NCBI RefSeq assembly: GCF_028278985.1
Contig: NZ_JANQTA010000031.1
Location: 18,026 to 82,025, forward strand
DNA from: Candidatus Nitrosopumilus sp.
Lineage (GTDB): Archaea; Thermoproteota; Nitrososphaeria; Nitrososphaerales; Nitrosopumilaceae
DNA length: 64,000 nt
Direction: 5' to 3'
Below, in pieces: positions 25,228 to 33,873 of this stretch; position 1 is the first letter of the stretch, and every line of letters starts with the position of its first letter. The position numbers and the translations under genes were made by a program. The notes under the pieces are model-generated. The model made no database searches. It saw only the letters and a list, made by a program, of their open reading frames with translations, and was not told the DNA's origin.

Positions 25228-25815
25228 ATGACAAAATTTCTAGATCCTATTTACGAGAAATTCCCAGGATTACAAAAAGAAGAATTAGTTGATATTTCTG
25301 ATGGGAGTGTTTTCAATACACTTGATGACTATCTAAAAATTGAGCATCTAAGTTTTGACAAGGTCAAAAGACCTGATCTATACAGACTAAGCATGCTTAT
25401 TGAAAACCATGCAGCAAGAGCATATGAGCCCCTAGTTGCAACTTTTGAAACAGAACATCTCTACAAGTATGTTGAGGAAAGATATCTCAAACTAATTCGA
25501 GACATTCCAAAAACTTGGATCATTGGAGGTTTTGACAATCCATTTTTTGCACCAAGAACTCCTCCTGATAAAACTGAAATTTTGACATGTGCTGGAACAA
25601 ATCTTCAGGATATGTGGATCGTTCTTTCAAAAAATCATAATGGAATGTTTGGATTGGTAGCTGAAGATTTGGGTGGTGTTGAAAAAGGTGATTGGTTTAG
25701 AGGTTTCTTTACATCAAAACAACAAGTTCTTCAACTTGTAGTTGATAAAATCAATGAAACAATGATGACTGATATTGATTTTTTCAATGACAAATTAAAA
25801 GAAGAGAAAATTTAA
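25228..25815 (+). CDS. DICT-like sensory domain protein, second copy
   Basis: The 195-residue soluble protein is the larger paralogue of the product at 4128-4679. Matching parts include LYRLSMLIENHAARAYEPLVATFE, VEERYLKLIRDIPKTWII, CAGTNLQDMWIV and FRGFFTSKQQVLQLV. It reads like a stand-alone DICT-type ligand-binding domain. It lies 15 nt downstream of an unknown small gene and is likely cotranscribed with it. The ligand is unknown. Confidence 0.55.
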   Translation: MTKFLDPIYEKFPGLQKEELVDISDGSVFNTLDDYLKIEHLSFDKVKRPDLYRLSMLIENHAARAYEPLVATFETEHLYKYVEERYLKLIRDIPKTWIIGGFDNPFFAPRTPPDKTEILTCAGTNLQDMWIVLSKNHNGMFGLVAEDLGGVEKGDWFRGFFTSKQQVLQLVVDKINETMMTDIDFFNDKLKEEKI

Positions 25816-25834
25816 TCTATTTTTTTTCTTAGTT

Positions 25835-26971
25835 TCAATTAGGTCTTTCTTGTAGTACAATTGTAACATTAGTTGTTCTACCATCTCTTAAAATCTCTAA
25901 AACCATTTCATCCCCAACTGATTTTGCTCTTTGTAAATGAATCAAAATATCGTCAATCTTTCTCACTTCAAGCCCATCAACTGCTAGAATTACATCTCCT
26001 CCTATTGGATATGTTGTTCCTTCAACATCAATTGTTTTTTCAGAACCAATTAATCCTGCTTTTGATGCTGGACTGTCTTCGACAACTGTAACAACCAAAA
26101 ATCCTACAGCATCTTTCAATCCTAATGCTTTTGCCATGTCTGGATCAATGTCTCTACCTGATATTCCAATCCATGGATGCATGTATTCACCTTCTTCAAT
26201 TAAAGTTGGAACAATTTTTGCAACTGTCTGTGATGGAACTGCAAATCCTACTCCAGTAAATTCCCCAGTAGCCGATTGAATTGCAGTGTTGATTCCAATA
26301 ATTTCTCCACGCATATTCAATAATGGTCCTCCTGAATTCCCTGGATTAATTGCAGCATCTGTTTGAATAATGTCTGGAATGGAATATCCTTCACCTGAAG
26401 GGAGCAGTCTTCCTAATTGACTAACAATTCCTGATGTCATTGAGCCTGATAAACCAAATGGATTTCCTATTGCAGCTATTTGTTCACCTACTTTGAGATT
26501 TGATGAATCTCCTAATGATAGCGGTTTGAGCAATGCCAAATCTGCATTAACTTTGATTACTGCAATATCTGTAAATTTGTCAACACCAACAATGTCTGCA
26601 TTATATGATCTCCCATCCAAAAATGTAATTACGATTTTCTTAGCATTACTAACAACATGCTCATTTGTAATGATGTGCCCTTTCTTATCAAATACAAATC
26701 CTGAACCAACTCCTCCTGTTCCTTCTGTTGACTCAGCTCTTTGAACATTTACTCTGACTACTCCTGGTTCTGATTTTTCAAAAATATCTATCAGTGAAAG
26801 TTTTGATTGGTAAAGTGGTGTTGTTTCTCCAACGGTACTTGCTGAATGTCCATTACTTACAACAATATCTGGTTTGACTGTTTCTGGTGGTGCCACAAAC
26901 AATACTGCAAAAATCACTGCTACTATAGCTGCACCAATTGCACCGCCAACTACAATTCCTGATTTATCCAA
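25835..26971 (-). CDS. HtrA/DegP-like serine protease, membrane anchored
   Basis: The 378-residue protein has an N-terminal membrane anchor (residues 5-27) and a trypsin-like domain facing outward. The catalytic triad is visible: H105 in TNEHVV, D135 in FTDIAVIK and S213 in NPGNSGGPL. A C-terminal PDZ domain (about 275-375) includes VVTVVEDSPASKAGL. HtrA proteins degrade misfolded exported proteins. The start is a TTG. Confidence 0.93.
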   Translation of the reverse strand: MDKSGIVVGGAIGAAIVAVIFAVLFVAPPETVKPDIVVSNGHSASTVGETTPLYQSKLSLIDIFEKSEPGVVRVNVQRAESTEGTGGVGSGFVFDKKGHIITNEHVVSNAKKIVITFLDGRSYNADIVGVDKFTDIAVIKVNADLALLKPLSLGDSSNLKVGEQIAAIGNPFGLSGSMTSGIVSQLGRLLPSGEGYSIPDIIQTDAAINPGNSGGPLLNMRGEIIGINTAIQSATGEFTGVGFAVPSQTVAKIVPTLIEEGEYMHPWIGISGRDIDPDMAKALGLKDAVGFLVVTVVEDSPASKAGLIGSEKTIDVEGTTYPIGGDVILAVDGLEVRKIDDILIHLQRAKSVGDEMVLEILRDGRTTNVTIVLQERPN

Positions 26972-27009
26972 GAGGATCTCTCTTTTTCATTTTCTATGTA
27001 AAAGGCTTG

Positions 27010-28221
27010 CTATACCCTGATGGAACTTTGTGAATGGTCTTTCATAGAATAACTTCTTCCTCTCCAAGTTACAGAAGAATTACTTTTAGCTTGAAGTAAA
27101 CCACTTAGAAATCCCAGAACTACTACTAAACCACCTAATGGTGCAAACAATGCATGTACAAATCTTAATCCTAAACCCATTTTGGCATCAATTATTGCAC
27201 CAATGTGAATTAGAATTGATGCAGCCACTGCTGTCATACACAGAATTTTCCATGACATGGTATCTACAGGAAATACAGATGTTACTAGAACCGTTGGAAA
27301 TGGTACAAACAGCAAAAATACCACTGCAACAAAAATACCAATAGCAATATTTCCACTTTGCAAATACAATGGAACCATCAATCTTTTCAGAGCATTCCAT
27401 AGAGTGGTTTTGTCTCTTGCCCAAATTGCTTCAACAAGATGTTCCCCTCTAACCATCTTCATTTTATGCCCTGATTCTTTGACTTTTTTTCCTAAAGCTC
27501 CGTCTTCAATTATTTCGTGCTTGACACCTTCATGCATTCCAACATCTTCGTATGTTTTCTTTTTTAGAATGAAGAAACTTCCAAAGAAATAACCTGTTTT
27601 CTTTTTTGGATTGTTTACATTTAGTGGAGAAAATCGAGTGTGTAAAAATGTTGAAATCATAGGTAATGTGACTTTGGTCCAAAAATCAAATGTTAGCATT
27701 TTTGGAATTACTGATAATGCATCTAATTCAAATGAGTTTAGATGCTCAACTGCTAATGTAATTACATTTTTTGCATGAGTTGTATCTGCATCTGTAAACA
27801 ATAACAGTTCACCTGAAGCTTGTCGATACCCTTCCATACATGCCCAATTTTTCCCCATCCATCCTACTGGTTTTGTTTTTGCAGACACCGGAACAATCTT
27901 GGATGATTTTTCTGTATGCTCTAAAATGATCTCTTTGGTTCTATCTTCCGATGAATCATCAATTACAACGATTTCATAATTATCATAATCTTGATCTTCT
28001 AAAGAATCAAGACACTTCCCCAAGAACTCTTCTTCGTTTCTTGCAGGTAGGATGATTGAAACTTTGGGATGTTTTGTTGATTTGTTCTCAAATTTATCTA
28101 AAAATGGTGTTAATCTGAATGTGTCAATCATAGATTTTATAAGAAAAATCCAGGCACCTGAAATTCCTATCATAATTGCTGCTAATGAATAATTTATTAC
28201 ATCTGCAATGATTTCAGCCAA
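27010..28221 (-). CDS. membrane glycosyltransferase, family 2
   Basis: The 403-residue protein starts with a membrane span, followed by a GT-A domain with VSIILPARNEEEFLGKCL, VVIDDSSEDRT (nucleotide-sugar site) and FTDADTTH (metal-binding DxD-like motif). Three or four spans close the C-terminus (IFVAVVFLLFVPFP, ILCMTAVAASILIH, GGLVVVLGFLSGLL). It should transfer a sugar to a lipid or membrane acceptor. The SRPBCC gene ends 1 nt upstream, so the pair is an operon. Confidence 0.88.
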   Translation of the reverse strand: MAEIIADVINYSLAAIMIGISGAWIFLIKSMIDTFRLTPFLDKFENKSTKHPKVSIILPARNEEEFLGKCLDSLEDQDYDNYEIVVIDDSSEDRTKEIILEHTEKSSKIVPVSAKTKPVGWMGKNWACMEGYRQASGELLLFTDADTTHAKNVITLAVEHLNSFELDALSVIPKMLTFDFWTKVTLPMISTFLHTRFSPLNVNNPKKKTGYFFGSFFILKKKTYEDVGMHEGVKHEIIEDGALGKKVKESGHKMKMVRGEHLVEAIWARDKTTLWNALKRLMVPLYLQSGNIAIGIFVAVVFLLFVPFPTVLVTSVFPVDTMSWKILCMTAVAASILIHIGAIIDAKMGLGLRFVHALFAPLGGLVVVLGFLSGLLQAKSNSSVTWRGRSYSMKDHSQSSIRV

Positions 28222-28222
28222 T

Positions 28223-28639
28223 TTATTTCTCGATTTCAGATTTTATGAGTTCCATTGCTTGCTCGGTACCACTTTTGATGTGCTTTTTTACCATGCCAGT
28301 AAACATACCCATCATTCCTGTCATCTTAATATCCCAGTATGTTTTCAAAACTGTAGTTTCATTATTTGGAATTACTGAAACAATTTTCTCTCCATCGATA
28401 ATTCCTTTTGTAAATCTGGCTTCAATTTTTTCTTTGGGAGTGATTGTTACTTCTTGAAGACACTTTTGGTCTCTAAATGCAATTATGATTTCCCTGTTGA
28501 TCTTGTTTCCTTCTTTTGAAATGTTATGAACTTCTTTAGTTCCTTTCCAAAACTTTGGTTCATTATCAATGTCTGATACTACATCCCAAACTTTGTCTAC
28601 TGGTGCGTTAATTTCAACTTCAACCTCGATTGTAGCCAT
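28223..28639 (-). CDS. SRPBCC-family protein (CoxG/polyketide cyclase-like)
   Basis: The 138-residue protein opens with the standard SRPBCC motif IEVEVEINAPVDKVWDVVSDIDNEPKFW and shows alternating strands ending in a long helix (GMVKKHIKSGTEQAMELIKSEIEK). Such helix-grip folds bind hydrophobic ligands. Being 1 nt from the glycosyltransferase gene, it may handle a lipid substrate, which is inference. Confidence 0.85.
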   Translation of the reverse strand: MATIEVEVEINAPVDKVWDVVSDIDNEPKFWKGTKEVHNISKEGNKINREIIIAFRDQKCLQEVTITPKEKIEARFTKGIIDGEKIVSVIPNNETTVLKTYWDIKMTGMMGMFTGMVKKHIKSGTEQAMELIKSEIEK

Positions 28640-28640
28640 G

Positions 28641-28814
28641 CTATACTGCTATAGTGTCCGCATTAAATATATTAGATTCCAATACTGTTTCTAATAGACT
28701 GTGATGGGCAACATGCCTAAAATCCAGAACAGTAACTCCAGTTCTAATGGCATTTGCCATTCTTCCGTCACAGTCAATTAAACTTTGAAAGAAAATGAAA
28801 CCCTCAAAATACAT
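28641..28814 (-). CDS. possible 57-residue protein upstream of SRPBCC gene
   Basis: An open frame encodes MYFEGFIFFQSLID, then CDGRMANAIRTGVTVLDF, RHVAHHSLLETVL and ESNIFNADTIAV, and stops 1 nt before the SRPBCC start. Composition is protein-like. Against it, the ATG at 28814 overlaps the start of the opposite-strand gene at 28795/28813, so the two divergent genes would share their first codons. It could be a real small gene, a remnant of a larger one or a chance frame. Confidence 0.35.
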   Translation of the reverse strand: MYFEGFIFFQSLIDCDGRMANAIRTGVTVLDFRHVAHHSLLETVLESNIFNADTIAV

Positions 28815-29010
28815 GCCAAAAATAGGAACCTTTGATGGTGCAGGCTTTTGGAAAAATGCTTATGCACATCAACGTGGAAAGCTGTTACGTAAAGTCAACG
28901 TACCTGATGATCAAATAACTGCTCTTGTAAACAAAAAATACATTGAGCTTCCTGCTCCTCTAAAATATGAAATTGAAACTAGTGGCATTGACAAAAAAGA
29001 TCTTTTATAA
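28795..29010 (+). CDS. small basic protein, unknown
   Basis: The frame can start at ATG 28795 (71 residues) or ATG 28813 (65 residues, MPKIGTFDGAGFWKNAY). The product is soluble and basic (HQRGKLLRKVNVPDDQ), ending IETSGIDKKDLL. It lies 38 nt upstream of the tRNA-binding protein gene on the same strand. I do not recognise it. Confidence 0.5.
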   Translation: MKPSKYMPKIGTFDGAGFWKNAYAHQRGKLLRKVNVPDDQITALVNKKYIELPAPLKYEIETSGIDKKDLL

Positions 29011-29048
29011 TTCGAAATTCATTTTAAATAGTAACTCTAGGGTTTGAT

Positions 29049-29378
29049 ATGACTACAGTTTCTTATGATGATTTTGCAAAATTAGATCTTCGTGTAGCAA
29101 AAATTATAGCAACAGAACCAATTGAAGGTAAATCTAGAATCATTAAAGGAAGAATTGATCTAGGCGGAGATGATCAACGTGATGTCATTATTGGTGGTGC
29201 GCAATATTATCAGCCAGATGATATTGTTGGAAAAACTGTAATTGTTATTGCAAATTTGGAACCAAAAAAAATGGCAGGTGTTGAATCAAATGCAATGTTG
29301 TTGGCCGCAGATGTTGATGACAAACCATTTTGGTTAACAGTTACTGAAGACGTTCCTTTGGGCAGTCCTATTAAATAG
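29049..29378 (+). CDS. tRNA-binding OB-fold protein (MetRS beta/CsaA-like)
   Basis: The 109-residue protein is a stand-alone EMAP-II/Arc1-type tRNA-binding domain: FAKLDLRVAKIIATEPIEG, then a beta-barrel with IVGKTVIVIANLEPKKMAGVES and SNAMLLAAD. In archaea this domain occurs as the separate beta subunit of methionyl-tRNA synthetase, or as CsaA in bacteria. No metG is in the window. Confidence 0.88.
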   Translation: MTTVSYDDFAKLDLRVAKIIATEPIEGKSRIIKGRIDLGGDDQRDVIIGGAQYYQPDDIVGKTVIVIANLEPKKMAGVESNAMLLAADVDDKPFWLTVTEDVPLGSPIK

Positions 29379-29463
29379 TCGTATATAAACAACTGAAAAT
29401 TTTGTATGAAAATATTATTTAAATTAAATTTTGAAAATGAATGAAAATAAATTTGAACTATGA

Positions 29464-30024
29464 CTAATCATAAATCATAAGTTCTTTTTCTTCAAGTAAT
29501 GCATGCAAGTTATTAACTGATCTGTAAACATCTGGTTCTTTTTTAGCTCCAGTACAGACAAGTTTTCCAGATGAAAATAACAAAATGACTGTTTTTGGAT
29601 CAAGCATTCTGTGAATTAATCCCGGAAATTGTTCAGGTTCATACATACTTCTTGGCAATGTTCTTGCTGCTTGTTCTAAGTGAATTTTTCCACCCAAGTT
29701 AATTGATGCAACAATATTTTGAATTTCAACAACTGCATCTTTCTTAACTTTAATTCCTCCTTTACGGAGTTTCTGAACAACTGTCTTTACAGCTTTTCTT
29801 GCCATCTCTTCTGATTTAGAACCAGTACATACCATTTTACCTGAAGTGAAAATTAGTGTTGCAGTCTTTGGACTCTTTAATCTGAATACAAGTCCTGGAA
29901 ATTGATCTGGATGATATTCTACATCTGGAAATGTTTTTGTAATTTCATTCAAGTCCATCTTCTGATCTACAGAAGCTGATGCTACAACGTTTTCCACGCT
30001 TACGATAGGTTTTGTTTGTGGCAT
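29464..30024 (-). CDS. tbp: TATA-box-binding protein
   Basis: TBP nucleates transcription at TATA boxes. The 186-residue protein is the usual saddle of two imperfect repeats: VENVVASASVDQKMDLNEI...FPGLVFRLKSPKTATLIFTSGKMVCTG-type text in repeat one, and EIQNIVASINLGGKIHLEQ...FPGLIHRMLDPKTVILLFSSGKLVCTGAK-type text in repeat two. A TATA-like TTATTATAG lies about 26 nt before its ATG, consistent with a leaderless mRNA. Confidence 0.97.
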   Translation of the reverse strand: MPQTKPIVSVENVVASASVDQKMDLNEITKTFPDVEYHPDQFPGLVFRLKSPKTATLIFTSGKMVCTGSKSEEMARKAVKTVVQKLRKGGIKVKKDAVVEIQNIVASINLGGKIHLEQAARTLPRSMYEPEQFPGLIHRMLDPKTVILLFSSGKLVCTGAKKEPDVYRSVNNLHALLEEKELMIYD

Positions 30025-30167
30025 ATTCAGCTTTTTTGTATTTTAACTATAATAAAAGGACTCGCCATTTTTCTGTGCTCTAGAACAGGTTTTTGGCATT
30101 TTTTGGGGATTTTTAGGACCTAAATTCGTCGAATCATTTAATTTACATCCAACGATCGCTGAGTCTA

Positions 30168-31289
30168 GTGAATTTTACAAATTTTGACTTTGATCAATTG
30201 TTTGGAATGAGTGATGATACAAATCCAATCATGATGTTAATTTGGATTATTCCGATAATCATTTTTGTTTTTTATGGACAACGCATTCAACTTTACATCA
30301 CTTCAGGTGAAATCAAAAAGGGAATTAAAAAATTAGATTCATTTCGAGATGAATCGAGAACTGAATTACTTGATTATGTCAAAAAAAATCTAAATCCAAA
30401 AAATAATCCTACTGAAAAAATTGACCGCTTTTTAGAATACTTTACTATAATGCCTGTCGACATGGATCCTAATGGAATTGTAGATAAAGTAAGACACACC
30501 GTACGGTCAAGAGAAGACTATACACGTGAACATGTTCGTTCTTTATCTCCGGAAATCAATGAAATTGAATTAAACAAAGTCCAAACACTATTAGAAATTG
30601 CATCCTCACTACAAATGATTTACAAAATCATTAATCACATGTATTTAACTGCAAAAAAGCAAAACAACTATCCATTAATTTTACCACTACAAATGCTTCT
30701 TCCTTTTATAATGGAGCAGGCAGAAGCAATGAAAGAAGCCATACCTGCTTTTAAAACAAGTCAACCTGTAGGTGATGGAATTGGACCCATGGTAGTAGGA
30801 AAAATGATGTTAAATCATCCTAAAGAAACAATTTCATTTCAAACTTCACTTGCTCAAACAGAATTTGAGGAAAGAAAACTTTTCTTGTTAAAAGCTGAAG
30901 GCCCTGGTTCAACAGTTGGAAGACCTGCTGATGGATTAGAAAATCTAATTTCAAAAAATAATTTAGATGCAATAATAATGATTGATGCTGCATTGAAAAT
31001 GGAAGGAGAGGATTCTGCAACCATTGCTCAAGGTTTTGGTGCAGCCATTGGTGGTATTGGTACTGAGAAATTTCAAATTGAAGAAATTGCTACAAGTTCA
31101 AAAATTCCTGTATTTTCTATTGTTGTAAAACAATCTGTAAAAGAAGCTATTACTTTGATGACAAAAGAAATATCTGATCAAGCCGAGGTTGTTACCGAAC
31201 AAGTTTATGATATGATAAGAGATAACACCAAACCTGGTCAATCTGTATTGGTAATAGGTGTGGGAAATACTGTGGGAGTTCCTCAATGA
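30168..31289 (+). CDS. DUF1512-family protein
   Basis: The 373-residue protein starts at a GTG. It has one N-terminal membrane span (MMLIWIIPIIIFVFYG, residues 21-37) and a large cytosolic part with GPMVVGKMML, FLLKAEGPGSTVGRP and a C-terminal SVLVIGVGNTVGVPQ. This fits the archaeal DUF1512 family, whose function is unknown. Its end overlaps the next gene by 4 nt (ATGA). Confidence 0.8.
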   Translation: MNFTNFDFDQLFGMSDDTNPIMMLIWIIPIIIFVFYGQRIQLYITSGEIKKGIKKLDSFRDESRTELLDYVKKNLNPKNNPTEKIDRFLEYFTIMPVDMDPNGIVDKVRHTVRSREDYTREHVRSLSPEINEIELNKVQTLLEIASSLQMIYKIINHMYLTAKKQNNYPLILPLQMLLPFIMEQAEAMKEAIPAFKTSQPVGDGIGPMVVGKMMLNHPKETISFQTSLAQTEFEERKLFLLKAEGPGSTVGRPADGLENLISKNNLDAIIMIDAALKMEGEDSATIAQGFGAAIGGIGTEKFQIEEIATSSKIPVFSIVVKQSVKEAITLMTKEISDQAEVVTEQVYDMIRDNTKPGQSVLVIGVGNTVGVPQ

Positions 31290-31468
31290 TCTTCTCAAAG
31301 GAAAAAATCACAATTGCATATACTATTGAAAAATGCCCAAAATGTGAAATGATAAAAAAACGTAAATTTTCTGAAGGTGATATCTTATTTTCAGAATCAT
31401 CTAGTTGTTCGTCTTGTGATAGTACTATGTTGATAGAAAAAATCTATGGCGAAACACTAGAACAATAA
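31286..31468 (+). CDS. small zinc-ribbon protein, 60 residues
   Basis: Two CxxC knuckles (EKCPKCEM and SSCSSCDS) separated by 25 residues mark a zinc ribbon. The start codon overlaps the stop of the DUF1512 gene in an ATGA pattern, so translation is coupled. It could bind nucleic acid or the DUF1512 protein. Confidence 0.7.
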   Translation: MIFSKEKITIAYTIEKCPKCEMIKKRKFSEGDILFSESSSCSSCDSTMLIEKIYGETLEQ

Positions 31469-31469
31469 A

Positions 31470-31583
31470 TTACTCTGTTTTGAATTTTACATTGCAAGAA
31501 GGACAAAACCAAGTAATTCCTTCCCCTCGTTCACTAAACATTAGTCCCTTGCATTTTGGACATGGTCTAACTTCTTCACTCAA
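31470..31583 (-). CDS. zinc-ribbon microprotein, 37 residues
   Basis: A TTG-started frame encodes MSEEVRPCPKCKGLMF, then GITWFCPSCNVKFKTE. The two knuckles CPKC and CPSC, 17 residues apart, form a compact zinc ribbon. The start lies 15 nt after the methionine aminopeptidase stop, implying a shared transcript. It ends one base from the convergent zinc-ribbon gene at 31286-31468. Confidence 0.6.
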   Translation of the reverse strand: MSEEVRPCPKCKGLMFSERGEGITWFCPSCNVKFKTE

Positions 31584-31598
31584 CTTTTCTCTCTGTGA

Positions 31599-32495
31599 TT
31601 ATGGAGCAGCAGTTGTAACAGTAACTCCGTTTTCATTAGGAATAAATGTGTGCTCTGCTTGGGCCACTCTCTGCTCATTTACTTCAATCAAAACTGGATA
31701 TGCTTGAACTGCTTTCTTTTTTACTAGGAAATCTAAAAGTTCTTTTGCTTTTTTAAATTCGTATTTCTTTGTAATCCATCTTAATGCAAATGGAAGCATA
31801 TTGAAATTCTCCCAAATGAAATCTAATAATTCATCTGCTTCTTCATTTTTTGTTTTCTTTCTAGAATTTAAGGCAAAAATATTCTTTATTTGTCCATTTC
31901 TTACAAATCCTCCCCCTTCAGAGGTGGTAACAAATGGTTCACATGCATAAGCAGAATTATCTGATAAGGAAAATCCTCCTACTGACCATATGTTGGGAAT
32001 TGATTTGCCAGCATGAATTGTATATTGATCTAATGAATGTCCACTCAGATTTGCAATTGGCTTGAATCCCATCTGTTTAATTGTGGTTTCAATTTTTCTT
32101 CCAATATCACTTGCTTTAACTCCTGATTTTATCATAGACATTGCACCCCCTAGAGCTTCTTCTGCTGCTTGAACTAGTCCGTCAAATTGTGCATCATAAC
32201 AAACAGTAACTGCCGTATCTGCAATGTATCCATTAATTTGTGCACCCAAATCAATTTTTATCAAATCATTATCTTTGATTGTTAAAGGATCATCAGGTTC
32301 TGCAGTATAATGTGCAGCAACTTCGTTGATACTTGTATTGACTGGAAATGCACATTTAGCTCCTCGCTTTTGAATTTCTGATTCTATTTCTTCACAAATT
32401 TCATAAACTGTTTTTCCAATCCAATCTTTTGATCTGACCATTTCGCGAACTTCTCCTGCGATTTTTCCAGCCTTTTGATAATTTTCTATCTGCAC
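31599..32495 (-). CDS. map: methionine aminopeptidase, type II
   Basis: The 298-residue enzyme removes N-terminal methionine. Metal ligands of the M24 fold are visible: D in IDLGAQINGYIADTAV (two Asp), H in LSGHSLDQYTIHAG, E in ACEPFVTTSEG and E near the C-terminus in QAEHTF. The helical insertion after residue 200 is characteristic of the type II archaeal/eukaryotic enzyme. The start is GTG. Confidence 0.95.
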   Translation of the reverse strand: MQIENYQKAGKIAGEVREMVRSKDWIGKTVYEICEEIESEIQKRGAKCAFPVNTSINEVAAHYTAEPDDPLTIKDNDLIKIDLGAQINGYIADTAVTVCYDAQFDGLVQAAEEALGGAMSMIKSGVKASDIGRKIETTIKQMGFKPIANLSGHSLDQYTIHAGKSIPNIWSVGGFSLSDNSAYACEPFVTTSEGGGFVRNGQIKNIFALNSRKKTKNEEADELLDFIWENFNMLPFALRWITKKYEFKKAKELLDFLVKKKAVQAYPVLIEVNEQRVAQAEHTFIPNENGVTVTTAAP

Positions 32496-32623
32496 ATTTT
32501 TGAGTGATTTTTTACCTTTAAAATGATTATCTAATCTTTTTTCATAGAAATTTTTTCAGACATTCGATGTCTGTTCAATATGGACAAATGCTATGAATTA
32601 ATGTAAATCATCAGTTATGAATT

Positions 32624-33613
32624 ATGAGCTTCTATAATACTCCAGCTTTGATTATTGAAGATAGTCCTGTTGTAGGGTTGATGCTTACCCAATATTTGAA
32701 AAAAATTGGTTTTACAGATGTTTTTAATGCTCAAACTGGAAAATCTGGAATTAGAACATTCATTGAATTAATTGACTCCGAAAAAACTCCACTAGTCTTT
32801 CTTGATTTTGATTTACCTGATATGTCAGCATCTGAAATTACTCCTGAATTATTTTCAAAAACTCCTGAAGTGAAAATTATTTTAGAAACTGCCCATGAAA
32901 AATCTGACGATTCTGTTCGAAATCTATTTGCATTAGGCGTTTCCCATTTTATCTCAAAACCTTTACGTTTTGATAATCTCAAAGAAATTGTAAACACGAT
33001 AAAAACTGAATTTGAATTAGATGAAAGTGTTGGAATGGAAACAGACTTTGATAAAATTAAGGACCATCTAGTTGTTGCACATAGGGCAAGTGTTACAAGA
33101 ATTTCACAAACATGTGGGTTTTCTGCAGATCAGGTTCTGTCGTATTTACGAGGACTAGTATCACAAGGTGATGTATTGGAAATGAATTCAATAAAAGAAA
33201 TTTTGTGTAATAAATGTAATTCTGTAAATATCTCACAAGTTTTTTCTTGTCCTAAATGTAACTGCTCAAATTTTGAGCAAACAAAATTAATTGAACACTA
33301 TGATTGTGGTGCAATAGAATTAGAAAGTGCATTTGTTGATGACAAATGTCCTCAATGTCATAAAGAGATTAAAGCGCTTGGTGTAGATTACCGAGTTATG
33401 CCGAATCTTTTTGTATGTAATGATTGTCAAGAAAAATTCCCAGAACCTACAATGGATCTGAATTGTATTAGATGTGGAAATAAATTTTCATTTACTGAAG
33501 CAAACTGGGTTCAAAGTCCAACTTTTATGTGGATGAAACAATCTATTGAAGAAAAACCTGTAGAAGATGTTTCTAATGAAGAAATCTTAAAAGTTATTTC
33601 GGATTCTTCATGA
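32624..33613 (+). CDS. response regulator with C-terminal zinc-ribbon domains
   Basis: Residues 1-125 form a receiver domain: acidic pair E12/D13 in IIEDSPVVG, phospho-acceptor D61 in VFLDFDLPD and K112 in FISKPLRF. A helical region (about 140-190, RISQTCGFSADQVLSYLRGLVSQGDV) looks like a winged helix. After it come CxxC knuckles at CNKCNSV, CPKCNCS, CPQCHKE, CNDCQE and CIRCGN. No histidine kinase gene is adjacent. The output is probably DNA or RNA binding. Confidence 0.85.
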   Translation: MSFYNTPALIIEDSPVVGLMLTQYLKKIGFTDVFNAQTGKSGIRTFIELIDSEKTPLVFLDFDLPDMSASEITPELFSKTPEVKIILETAHEKSDDSVRNLFALGVSHFISKPLRFDNLKEIVNTIKTEFELDESVGMETDFDKIKDHLVVAHRASVTRISQTCGFSADQVLSYLRGLVSQGDVLEMNSIKEILCNKCNSVNISQVFSCPKCNCSNFEQTKLIEHYDCGAIELESAFVDDKCPQCHKEIKALGVDYRVMPNLFVCNDCQEKFPEPTMDLNCIRCGNKFSFTEANWVQSPTFMWMKQSIEEKPVEDVSNEEILKVISDSS

Positions 33614-33690
33614 CACTTGAAATTCACTGGTTTTTGTTATATTTCTTGAAAATCTGTGAAGCTTAAATTGGGCTATTCTTTGGATTTACT

Positions 33691-33767
33691 GGGATCGTGG
33701 TCTAGCTTGGTATGATTCTGCGTTTGGGACGCAGAGGTCGCGCGTTCAAATCTCGCCGATCCCACCA
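33691..33767 (+). tRNA. tRNA-Pro (anticodon UGG), CCA encoded
   Basis: A cloverleaf can be drawn: acceptor GGGATCG (33691-33697) pairs with CGATCCC (33757-33763). The anticodon stem is CTGCG/CGCAG around loop TTTGGGA, giving anticodon TGG. The T-loop is TTCAAAT. The discriminator A is followed by a genomic CCA. The T-stem contains one C/T mismatch. A TTAAAT element about 26 nt upstream can serve as TATA box. No intron is seen. Confidence 0.92.
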
Positions 33768-33801
33768 TTATCTTATTATCGAATAATCTTCTATTTTGTA
33801 A

Positions 33802-33873
33802 TGCCGAGCAATGAAGAAGAGTTAGAGTAATGACTTTGATATGAAGTAACTAATTGGCTCTGAGCCCGGCACG
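33802..33873 (+). ncRNA. candidate C/D box sRNA downstream of tRNA-Pro
   Basis: A terminal stem TGCCGAGC (33802-33809)/GCCCGGCA (33864-33871) with one mismatch encloses a C-like box AATGAAGA (33810-33817), a D'-like TTGA (33836-33839), a C'-like TATGAAGT (33840-33847) and a perfect D box CTGA (33860-33863). Order and about 70-nt size match archaeal 2'-O-methylation guide RNAs. It begins 34 nt after tRNA-Pro and may be processed from the same transcript. A T5 tract follows (33874-33878), which may alternatively be the TATA region of the next gene. Confidence 0.55.
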
